A stretch of DNA of 24,825 nucleotides from Trichosphaerium sp. ATCC 40318 (taxonomy: Eukaryota > Discosea > Flabellinia > Trichosidae). The notes beneath the pieces are model-generated. The model did not search any database. It was given only the letters and a program-made list of their open reading frames with translations, and had not been told where the DNA came from. This document shows, in pieces, positions 1-9,824 of this stretch. Position numbers and translations under genes: made by a program. The DNA lies in the NCBI GenBank assembly GCA_038496445.1, contig JALMLS010000291.1:1-24825 (forward strand), read 5' to 3'. Position 1 is the stretch's first letter; each line of letters opens with the position of its first letter.

Positions 1-641
1 AAACTTGTCAGTAGGGCCTGTCTCAAGCCAGAATCTAAAACTCTGCTTTTAAGTGAGTGCTAGCACCTAAGCTACTCCTGTTTTCATAACATACGCCGTA
101 TCTATAGGGCTCTATGATAAAATTGTCAACAAGTTTTTAGTCAGAAAGCTGTACACAGTGCTCTACAAGAATCTTGGTCGATAATGCTCATGGGTAAATA
201 TGTCGAATGTCCAGAGGTAGAATACAGAACCGCCAATCCATAATTATTCAAGTAACCGTCCTAGGGTGGATTTTGATCCACCCGAAAGGACAACAGTGGG
301 TTTACTCAAAATACCCAACCCAAATAAAAGGCTTGCAAAGCACGCCTTGGAAAGGGTACACGGTGGATAATGCTCAGTTCAGAGTATCTTGGGAATGGGA
401 AGCTAGTTAAAAAACTTCAAATCTTTTGTGAACTCTTACTTTTACCCTAAGCCTAATTAAGAGTGCATGGGCACGTAGCATGTAAAGTATCGTATAGGTG
501 TGCTTAAATTTTGGGATATCACATAGACCCGAATCAGGAACTGCGTTTCGTTAATGTGGAACGGGTTTTAATTTGTGAATGTGCACGTGTTAAGGCTTGA
601 TCTTCATTGATAAATTGTCAAAGGCGTTTAAAGATAACAAC
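1..641. other. Upstream intergenic DNA, no supported gene
   Basis: No recognisable protein, tRNA or repeat was found. One ATG-initiated 67-codon open frame (207-410, +) has no family signature, no splice context and unbiased composition, so it is not called. A perfect 8-bp hairpin with a 4-nt loop lies at 264-283. The last part presumably holds the promoter and 5' UTR of the C2-arrestin gene starting at 642, but no TATA-like box is clear. Confidence 0.5.
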
Positions 642-3600
642 ATGAGCGTCTTGAATTTAACTGTAGTGTCTGGAAGGGATTTAATGGCTATGGACATTGG
701 TGGTACGTTAGAACGCCTCAAAAGTATAAAACATGCACTTTCAAGCGTTTATATACGGTTCCTGCGTTGTAGACCCTTTTGACCCGAAAGAAACCCAAAC
801 GTGCTAAAATCGCTTAGGGACGTCCGACCCATACTGTAAGATCGCTGTAGATGGTAAAAAGGAGAAAACCAGGGTGAAGAAAAAGAGTTTAACCCCAAGT
901 TGGCATCAATCTTTCAAATTCAATGTATCGGATAGCAGTAGCGTAGTAGTAGATTGTTTTGATAAAGATAAGGTACGAAATCGAAAATACGTTGCAAAAG
1001 GATTGTAGGCATTAAAATCTATCCCTAGCTATCTAAAGACTCTCCAATGGGTAGCTTCAGTGTGGATATTAGTAAACTGAAGACCATGAATGCGGCTGGA
1101 GTGAAAAAATACTGGTTTCAACTAGAAGGTTGATTTTCTCGCTTTATTTCGATAGATACACTTTAGAACTCACTGTGTACTTAGGCAAGAAAGTAACAAA
1201 CGGCGAGATACAACTTGGGTTTGAGTTTGATCCTCCAATAGGCGAGTAAAGTTGTTACGAACAAATATCATTTTTGTTCGATCACAACTACTTTTCCAAC
1301 GGTTTTTTTTGTCACTCGCAGAGGCCTCTAGCTAACATCCCTTATAGAAAAAAGTGCTGTCCCTGTTGCCAGTGTACCAAATCCGGATGGTTCCTCTTCT
1401 CCTAGAGCACAAGAAGATTTTACGCAGGTACGTTGATAGAAGATGTTTTTGGCAATTGCTCGATGTCTGCTCGTTTTCTTGTTACTTAATACGCGTAGTT
1501 CGCTGCACAGGCAGCCAAAGGACTTCCTCCTAAAGGTTTACCGCTACTGAGACGCCTTGGAAAGCGTAAAGAGACTAATATGTATATCAGTATACCACCA
1601 GGTAAGCTCCTCCTCTAGTGTTGTTAATTTGATATCTCACGTATATTAGGTCCTAATACGCTTGAAGAAAAGATATACGTTGCTGGTGAACCGCTTGATG
1701 GTGCGATAAATACTTTTTATTTTACTAGTTTTTTTTAAACTAGTTTTTCCCGTTTCATTTCGAAAGAAGTTCACTTCAACTGTTCCAACGTTTTCTTACT
1801 TTAGTATCTAGGTGTTGTATTTCTCAATGTTGAAGAAAACTTCACATATATCAGATCAATGTGGATTGTACTTATCGTACGTTATAGATAACAACACGGA
1901 AACCTGATATTGATTTTTTCAAAAGGGTAAAATGTTCAAGAATAATAAGAAGATAAGCACGATTATAAAGGAGCCTTTGAACCTTGTTGCACTTCAACCT
2001 GGTAATTACATGAAAGTAGAACGTGGTAAAACTGCTTTCCCATTCGAATTCTACCCTCCTAAGGCTTGTCCATCAAGCATAAACCATAAAGGATTCGTGT
2101 AAGACCACTAGTACTATTACAACCTAAATATTTGTAGGATTAAATATCACCTCGAAGTTGATGTTGATGTGGTCAACAGAGAGGATGAATCCTGCTCTAA
2201 AGATATACGTATAGTTAACATGGACCATACACCTCACTCTAAGACAATATGTCCTGTTGATATGCAAGGAAAGAAGTCTGTGATGGGTGGTAAGAAAAAC
2301 CAACAGTTCAAAGAAACACGTTTTTTACTTGACGTATTATGAATTATCACGTGACACTTACTGTGTAGGAAAAATCCATATTCGTGCTCAAATGAAGAAG
2401 AACTTCTTTACTCCTTGGGAAGATATTGAAGTACTTGTCGACCTTCAAAACGATAGTTCAAGAAAAGTTAAAGAATTAGAGTTCAAGCTTATCTCAAAAC
2501 AAAAATCTGCGAACATGAGTTCTAAATTAGTATCAGATTTTGATACAGTATTAGAATGGCATAAAAAACTTTACCCAAAAAAGGTATCTAACCTCGATTT
2601 TTCTTCAACTCTGTTTTTTTTTCAATTTTTTGAATTTCTGAAAAACTTCGAGTCGTTTACCTCCAACTGCTCTCGAGCTTCGCTTAATTAAGTTTTATCA
2701 TCAACTCTAAAGTGATTACTGTGAACTTATATAAAAAATATAGTTGTATCCTGGTGACAAGGCTACCCAACAGTTTATTATGGAACTACCAAAAACTCTT
2801 ACTCATACTTTTGTGAAAAAGAATGTGTTTGGTCTGGACTACTTTCTTCGTATCAGCGTAGATATACCGTACGTCATTATTAAGCTATCATTAAAATAGA
2901 ACACATTCTGTGTGCTCAAAGTTCAAACAAAAAGAATCATGGACAAAGTGCAAGGCGATCTTACTTTTTTTTCTTAGAAAGCTTCCAGATAGACTTGACT
3001 TGTTCATTGATGTACCTGTTGATATTGTAATTCGCGATCCTCACATGTACGTGAAACTTCACCACTTTTAGTACATTTCAATCTACTAACATATGTGTAG
3101 CCCAAAGCCACCACTACCAATGCTCGAATTGGCAGCTTTACCACGTAAGTGAAGAAAAACAAAAAGAGTTTTGGTTTCTTTATCAACAAAGTTGTCGGAA
3201 CCGCATTCTTATTTTCTTTGTAGACAAACTTTGGGAATGGACACCTCGTCATATTCTCGCTTGGTTGTGCTACAAGGTAGACTTTAGTATTTACATTCAA
3301 GTGAAATAAGACTAACATTATACTATTAAGCTTAACATGCCTGAATTCCGACCAAGTTTTATTTTCTGGGACTTGAACGGAGACCAACTGTTCCATTTAT
3401 CTGATTCATGTACGTATTGAGTTCGCAGCAATTTCTATTTTTATTATGCAATGGTTGCTTAGCACGTGTCTTTTTTTTTTGATTGTCCACTTCGTCATCA
3501 TGACTTTCTTGTTTATTTCTAATATATCTTGTTTTAGCCATGGCTACTTTGGTTGAAGGACATCCTGGCGCAACTGAGAAGCTGACTACCATACTGAAGA

Positions 3601-3906
3601 CAAGAATCGAAGAAATTATGTATGTTAGAAGAATGCTTTGGGACCTTCACCTTGGCCACTGTGTCACACCGTTTGAAGCTCATGTACGTCGACTATGTGA
3701 TGATTCAAACTAGTTATCTAACAATATTGTATTAGGGTATAACGAAGAGCACTTTGGTTAACCTGACCAAGACCGACTTGCACAAAGTGGTTAAAGTTGG
3801 AGAATGCTATAAGATTCTCGAATACTTGGACAAGGAGTTCCCAAACAGGAAATCAAACGCTGGTACTGACGTCTCAACAGCATTGCGTACACTTCTCAGT
3901 AACTGA
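642..3906 (+). CDS. C2-arrestin-SAM domain protein (18 exons)
   Basis: Predicted membrane-recruited arrestin-type adaptor of about 637 aa. Exons: 642-702, 818-972, 1029-1128, 1167-1245, 1355-1427, 1499-1601, 1650-1700, 1812-1876, 1926-2098, 2138-2289, 2369-2583, 2744-2868, 2978-3046, 3101-3144, 3224-3276, 3331-3409, 3538-3683, 3736-3906. Residues 1-130 are a C2 domain (LTVVSGRDL, then SDPYCKI, TPSWHQSFKF, and a KYWFQLEG strand). Residues about 155-330 and 335-485 fit the arrestin N and C lobes (FPFEFYPPKACPSS; KIHIRAQMKKNFFTPWEDI). The C-terminus carries a SAM domain (LWEWTPRHILAWL, FWDLNGDQLFHLSD) and a second SAM-like segment ending KVGECYKILEYLDKEF. The ATG at 642 starts right at C2 strand 1. 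All phases close to 1914 nt. Exons 4-5 use an A-rich acceptor at 1354 and are the weakest junction. From memory, Dictyostelium AdcB/AdcC combine the same domains and act in endocytic trafficking; the role here is inferred. Confidence 0.85.
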
Positions 3907-4520
3907 GAGTTCAACCCATCTACTTTTAATACAGCAACTAACAACGTAAAGCTGAAATTGTTACATCACAAAAATAAACAAAACATCTTTTTAGTTTTTC
4001 CATAAAATGACATAAAATAGAACCATACGTTTCCAAAAACAACAGTTACTTACAACAAAGCTCCATAGACTATGCTTAAACTAATGACGATGTTTCCGAG
4101 CCGTTTTGGGGAAGAAATCTTTTAAAAAAACTGCTGTTTCTTTAAAAGTGCGCTCAGTGCTACGAGACAAATATACACGCGTAGGGCATAGCCGTTTACA
4201 CGTATTCAGGTTAAATACGAGATTACGGAAAAAGTACTTACTAACAAAAACTGAATGGAAATGCATCAAGAACTGGCGGAAAGAAGATACATATGCTTTT
4301 AATCATTTTAAACAACAAATAAGATTGGATTTTGCGGTACAAATTTGGATATCTGCAATAATTCAATTTTTGGCGAATTTCTAACCTTCTCATTCACAAG
4401 AACGTTTCAAGTTTAGAATACGCAATAAGCATACTAAACCTAAGTAGAGCGTTATCTAATCAACGTAGTACTACGGACAAATAGAAAATCATACAGTGAG
4501 ACTCCAACAAGGTTTTACGT
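3907..4520. other. Intergenic spacer with one orphan open frame
   Basis: About 610 bp between tandem plus-strand genes. It holds the 3' UTR of the arrestin gene and the promoter of the CotH gene. A stop-free plus frame runs from 4088 to 4384 (about 98 codons, basic, Lys/Arg-rich) but has no ATG at its start and matches nothing I recognise. A minus-strand open frame lies opposite. Neither is called as a gene. Confidence 0.45.
3973..3978 (+). promoter_or_regulatory. Poly(A) signal AATAAA of C2-arrestin gene
   Basis: AATAAA lies 67 nt after the stop codon. The next two plus-strand genes also have AATAAA just past their stops, which supports its use as a polyadenylation signal. In AT-rich DNA the hexamer alone is weak evidence. 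Confidence 0.4.
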
Positions 4521-7500
4521 ATGTGGTACTTGCTGGCTTGTATTTTATGCGCTATTACGCTTTCACAAGCCCAAACATATACTTTACCCTTAGTTTTCGT
4601 CACAACCGACTCAGGTATGTGTAACTGTGCTTAGCGTACCCTTTTTAATAGGAAAATAAAGTTTTATTGGTTTCTGGTAATGTAATATACACAATCCACG
4701 TTGCTAACTTGTTGCACTAGGCGAATTACCTGTAAATAATGGTACAAAACAAGGAGGTAAGACGCTGGTTTTTTTTATTCTTCCGAATACCTTACAATCT
4801 AAATGTAATCGTTCAGCTGACATGATAATTGCATGGCGTGGTGAAGGTAAACGAGAAAGATTCAATAAAAAACTTCTTTTGCAAGAAGTATATTTTGTGT
4901 TTTTGACTTGTTTAAAAAAGGAGAACCGACGCTAGTAACAGATAAAGATAATGACAAATATCACGAATATAGTGGCAGGATTGGTATTGAAATACGCGGT
5001 CAATCGTCCTCGTCACAGTTTTTCCCTAAGAAACAGTATGCTGTAGAAACTAGGGAATCTGATGGTTCAAACAATAACGTGAAAATATTTGGGATGCCTA
5101 AGGTGTGTTTTTTTTCATGTTGTTTGAAAACAGTTTACCCTATTTTTGGATTTCTTCTTTTATTTTTAGAATTAGCGTATTTAGAAACCCGTTATGACCA
5201 AAAAAAACACGAACAAAAGCAATTAACTTTTTCAAAGGAGAACGATTGGATACTGTTTGGTATTTCCGGAGGAGTGTCCCAAAGCTATATGCTCAATAAA
5301 TTCACTTATGATACATCAAATGAGTTAGGTTACTACGCTGCTCGCAGCAAGTACGTCTTGGTTTGTTTTTTGAGAATTGTGAAAAACAAACTGTTGTTTT
5401 TTTCATTTGTACTCATTGTACTGATCCACTGTTAGGTATTGTGAAGTATTTATAAATGAAGAGTATCTTGGTCTGTACTTGTTTATGGAGAAGCCTCATA
5501 AACAGGACAAAAACCGTGTTGATATTGAAGAAATGGATGATGATGATATTTCAGGAGAAGACGTTACTGGTGGATACCTTTTTTCTATAGATAAAGATTA
5601 TGATTCGCGGTATGGTTGGCTTTCGCCGTATAATCCATTATACCCTCAACCTCAAAACGTCAGTTATGGTATAAGGTACATAGCGCTATTATCAGTAACT
5701 ACTCTAGCCAAAAAAAAGCCCACTAATGTTATTCATCCTACTGTAGGTATCAAATTAGGGAGCCCGAAGAACCTGTATCTGCTCAAAAGACTTATCTGAA
5801 AAACTTTATGACTGATTTTGAGGATGTTTGCTCATCTTTCAATGAGACAGTTATTGATGAACCAGCTACTGGTAAGTACATACTTCAAATCAAAGTTGTT
5901 TGTTCTGAGCTTATGTTCGTTTAATAGGTGCTCACACATTTATTGATTTCGATTCATTTGCTGCTATATTCCTCATCAATGAGTTTGCAAGAAACATAGA
6001 TTCTTTTCGTATCAGTACACATATGTATAAAGAAAGAGGATTCGATGAACTTGTTCACTTTGGACCAGCTTGGTATGTGTACTTATGTTGGGTTTTTCGT
6101 TCTCTTAGCTTTTTGACGGTGTTATTTACCTTATAATCTTAGGGATTTCAATTTAGCATACGATATTTATGGAAATCAAAATATCAATGAATTTTATTGG
6201 TCAACACTTATTGACGGCTTTGCATATGCAATACCATTTTGGTACTTCTTGACATATTCGTCAATACGCTTATTGCTCTATGTAAGGTGGAGAGCTCTTA
6301 TTTATAAGAGTATTCGATTCACAAGTGTTATACAATCGTTATGGAACTCATGGCGTAAGGTATGAACTTTGACGTAGCATGTAAAATGCAGCTACTGCTA
6401 AAAATAGCAACTGCCTTGTATACTTCGTTAACATTTTTTGTAGGATGTTCTATCTCAAACTTCCATGGAATCAAGAATAGATGCATACCAGATTGAAATA
6501 AACGCGGCAGCTGAGAGAGATACTGTAAAGTGCGTTCCTTGTTAATGCTTGTTTGTTGGTGTTTTTTAAAAGAAGCAAATCAGTGTCTGATAAAGGTGTA
6601 TTTTAGGTGGCGCAATGGCGTGAGTTACATAGTAAGTGCAACAATTTTAATACCTATCACGTGATTTTTACCTTTATCATTGAATTTGCTTACATTCTTC
6701 CAAAGCCAGCAGTAGCTAGGTTTAAAACGTGGCTCCAAAACCGTGGAGACTGGATATCTTTAAATCTTACTCTCACGAAATCTGGATCGTACGTGGTTCA
6801 CTATACTACAAAAATTATGAGATTAATAGTGATACTATAGGGGTACTATAGTAGCCGCTGAAACGCCCATCTTAGAGTATGGAGTTGCACAAGAGTGGTT
6901 CAGAGAACTGAGGTTAAGAATATGTGCTAAAGGCACACCAACTTCTAGGTTTACTCATTGGACTGGCGCAGATGATGTAAAGGAGAATGGGGCGGTTACT
7001 GCAAATGCATGTATAAACGTATGTTGTACACTTAGCGTACTTTTTTGAAGATGGCTTGTTTTAAGTCACTGCTGCTTAACCAGACCAGTGCTGAGTTTAT
7101 CTAAAATAACGTTTTTTTCCACTTCGTAACTACAATCTAACCGTATTTTTAGCTATCGCTTACGAGCTCAGAAGGTGTCAATATTACTGCAAATTTTAAG
7201 GATGTTGCCCCTGTTGATAAGTTGATAATCAACGAAATCATGTACGATGCTGATGGAAAAGAACACGATTACATTGAACTCAAGAACATTGGAGATACTA
7301 CAATAAATCTAGAGAATGTTGAGTTCATCAGTGGTATTCACTTCAAGTTCTCAAGTGGTACACCAATCTCTCACCATCAACTTTGGTTGTAGTTCTAAGC
7401 TCTCCTGTTTCTTAGGTTCTATTTTGCCAGGTGGATATGTAGTTGTAGCAGCAGATGCTACTGCGTTTAGAGCCAAGTATGGCTTTTCTCCTGTAGGATC

Positions 7501-9517
7501 TTATAAAGGTAAATTGGGAAAAGCAGGTGGATTGATCATGCTTGCAAATGGAGACAGATCACAAGTGTTCGATTATGTTGACTACAAGTCTGAATCTCCA
7601 TGGCCAGAAAACAAGGATGGAAAATCAATAGAACTCATTTCGACTAATCTCGATGGCACCCTTGCTTCATCATGGCAACTAAGTAGTGATGACGGAACTC
7701 CTGAGAGTACAGATCTTATTTTTCAAGTCAAGATAAACGAGATATTAGCTCACACAGACTTACCTCAGGTGAGTTTCCTTCTAACTCAGTGCAACCTTTC
7801 GTTAATATTCTTTGTTAGCGAGATTCTATTGAGTTATATAATCCTACGGATAGTACTGCATTTATCAGTGGTTGGTATCTGACAGATGATGAGAAGTCTC
7901 TAGAAAAATGGTTGATTCCAGAAACCTCTGTATGTTTCAGTTTTGTCCATGAATGTTTAAATTTCTTATGACTATGAAGATTCCGGCTGGCGGTTATGTT
8001 GTTTTTGATGACTCCCAATTTGGCTCAAGCTTTAATTTAACCAAATACGGAGAGACAATTGTTTTGAGTTCTGGAAACAATGGTTTGCTCACTGGGTACT
8101 TTCATAAAGTAACTTTTACTGCTTCTGATAATGGTAAGCTTCATTTTATTGTGTTGGTGAATTATATCTCATGTGGTTTCAATTAGGTGTATCTCTGGGT
8201 CGTATGGTAACGTCAGAAGGTAAAGAATACTTTACACCTCAACATAAAGTGACACTTGGAGAAGAAAACTGCAGGTATGTTATCAAACGAATTGTTCAAA
8301 AAACAAGCTGTTCAGGGCAGAAACCGCTTTAAATTATGCAATGCACAGTTTACTGACATATTGTTTTTCTAGACCAGCTGATGGAACGCTTGTTATCACT
8401 GAGATTGGATACGACTTTGATCCAGAGTATCTAAAAATAGAAAATATCGGATCTTCAAGTGTTCAACTTAAAAACAATCAAGATGTACCTTATCGTATCT
8501 TTGGTATCTCTGAGTATGATTTTCCTTCGAATGCGGTATCTGTAACTCCAGGAGAAACTATTTATGTATCAGAAGACCCAGAGGTTCTTCGAACTACACT
8601 AGGTTTGCCTTCAAATGCAGTGGTACGCTTTTTCTACATCAGCATCAAAACTGTGCTTATGTAAACTAGATTTATGGCCCTTTCTCTGGATCCCTCAAAA
8701 ACGAAGGAGATACCATAACTCTTGCGAGATCAGAGGACGGAACATCCACAGTACGCCACAACATAATTCGAACACAACTAGACCGTTCTGGCTTTATTCC
8801 AGTTTTTCTATTTCCACTTTTATTCTTATTTAACTGTCTTTCAAAGGGTTATGTGACTATTGACCAAGTAGAATATGGTGTTGAGTCACCTTGGCCAAGT
8901 TCTGGAGTTATCAAACGGTAATAGAGGAAAATACTAGTTGAACAAAGTGCACTGACCAAGTTTTTGTAGTATTTCATTCAACAGTTTTGGAAGTGATCCA
9001 AATAATTGGGCTTCATTGCGTCCTACTTGCAATCAATCATCTGAATGTCCAGTTATTGATGCATGCGCTCAGGTATTTATCGCACAAGCTACTGTACACT
9101 AAAATATCTATTTAGCCAACATGCTCAGGTGGTAAGTGCATGTACACTAAAAAGTCTTGCTTAGCTTCCAGCAGCAACTGCCTAGTAACGTGTTGTTTGA
9201 GTTCTGGTTGCTCTGATTTTGATTGTAAACCAACAACATCACCACCAACAATTTTCACAACATCTCCAACCTCTCCAACTCCAGTTGAACCTGTATCCCC
9301 GGTCTCTCCAACATCAGTACCAGCTCAACCAACCACTCCAACACAACCAGTTGCTCCAACAGAAACACCAATCGAACCAACTACTCCGACATTGCCAGTT
9401 GCTCCGACTACACAATCACCAGTTGGTTCAACTGCTATAGCTACAACATCTTCAGCTAAAAAAGTAAATTATGTGAGCTCCGTTCTTTCTTTATTAGCTT
9501 TACTTGTTCTTGTTTAA
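4521..9517 (+). CDS. Secreted CotH-kinase/lamin-tail surface protein (24 exons)
   Basis: About 1103 aa. Exons: 4521-4614, 4721-4756, 4817-4846, 4921-5102, 5238-5350, 5436-5675, 5747-5871, 5928-6072, 6143-6241, 6287-6359, 6444-6524, 6607-6631, 6716-6788, 6841-7018, 7153-7357, 7416-7768, 7819-7929, 7980-8133, 8187-8274, 8373-8622, 8670-8750, 8847-8917, 8970-9072, 9116-9517. A signal peptide (MWYLLACILCAITLSQAQ) starts the protein. The CotH kinase domain spans about residues 50-440: IGIEIRGQSSSSQFFPKKQYAVET, split here as RGQSSSSQFFPKK; KENDWILFG; EYLGLYLFMEK; and HFGPAWDFNLAY, the metal/catalytic segment. Three lamin-tail-like modules follow (LIINEIMYD near 515, VKINEILAHTD near 665, VITEIGYDFDPEYLKIEN near 805). 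A Cys-rich stretch, a Thr/Pro-rich stalk (about 1010-1075) and a C-terminal hydrophobic tail (LSLLALLVLV) suggest a GPI-anchored wall or surface protein. Bacterial CotH phosphorylates secreted coat proteins; substrates here are unknown. All phases close to 3312 nt. Confidence 0.9.
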
Positions 9518-9527
9518 ATTATTCTAA

Positions 9528-9533
9528 AATAAA
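9528..9533 (+). promoter_or_regulatory. Poly(A) signal AATAAA of CotH gene
   Basis: AATAAA lies 10 nt past the stop codon, followed by T-rich DNA. It sits 95 bp before the retrotransposon insertion, so the insertion probably leaves 3' end formation intact. Confidence 0.45.
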
Positions 9534-9627
9534 ATCAGTTTGTATACTTTCACGAAAAAAAGTAATTTTTTTGTAACCACTCCAAATAGTGATAACTAGA
9601 CCGCCATGTCTTCGCTTCATTTTAATT

Positions 9628-9631
9628 TGTT
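9628..9631. repeat. Target-site duplication TGTT (left)
   Basis: The four bases TGTT directly abut the left LTR and recur directly after the right LTR. Four to five bases is the normal size for gypsy integrases. Confidence 0.85.
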
Positions 9632-9726
9632 TATAATATAAGAAAAGGTGCAACGTGTGTAAGTAAGTAAAGATGTTTATTCGGTTAAAAGTCAACATCG
9701 GTTCAAGACCAAATGTGACTATTACA
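9632..9726 (-). repeat. 3' LTR of gypsy element
   Basis: This 95-bp repeat is identical to 15026-15120. Read on the minus strand it starts TGTAATA and ends TATTATA, so it has TG...TA ends rather than the usual TG...CA, with 6 of 7 terminal bases inverted. This is very short for a gypsy LTR. The exact limits follow from the TGTT duplication outside and the polypurine tract inside. Confidence 0.96.
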
Positions 9727-9737
9727 TTCTCCCCCAC
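9727..9737 (-). other. Polypurine tract of gypsy element
   Basis: On the minus strand GTGGGGGAGAA lies directly upstream of the 3' LTR. This is the purine-rich primer for plus-strand DNA synthesis, in the expected position with no gap. Confidence 0.9.
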
Positions 9738-9824
9738 AATGTTTGGAGTACATCGAAAAACATAAGAATTAGTTTCCTTAGGACACGTTGCCAGTCTAAC
9801 TAAAATCTTACGCTTTATCTCAGT
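9738..9824 (-). other. Short 3' untranslated segment of the element
   Basis: About 87 nt between the pol stop and the polypurine tract. It has no open frame. At its pol edge, TATCTCAG (9816-9823) and CTGAGATA (9833-9840) form a perfect 8-bp stem around a 9-nt loop that includes the pol stop codon region. Confidence 0.5.

Noticed and set aside
264-283. Perfect 8-bp hairpin GGGTGGAT/ATCCACCC
   Set aside because: About this many such hairpins are expected by chance in 25 kb, and no ncRNA features surround it.
207-410. 67-codon ATG open frame
   Set aside because: No family motif, no splice context, and length expected by chance.
1329-1331. In-frame TAG in the C2-to-arrestin linker if the acceptor at 1321 (CTCGCAG) is used
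   Set aside because: Using the acceptor at 1354 instead keeps the phase, removes the stop and gives a clean linker. A-rich acceptors occur at other well-supported introns here, so I do not call a nonsense mutation.
4081-4269. 62-codon minus-strand open frame
   Set aside because: No recognisable motif; it mirrors the orphan plus-strand frame.
5103-5237. Open reading through the intron between FGMPK and ENDWILFG
   Set aside because: The stretch adds a hydrophobic insertion absent from CotH proteins, while removing it joins a conserved segment in phase.
8751-8846. Stop-free readthrough of this CotH intron
   Set aside because: A GTACGC donor and AAAG acceptor remove a Phe/Leu-rich insertion and restore a lamin-tail-like pattern seen in the earlier modules.
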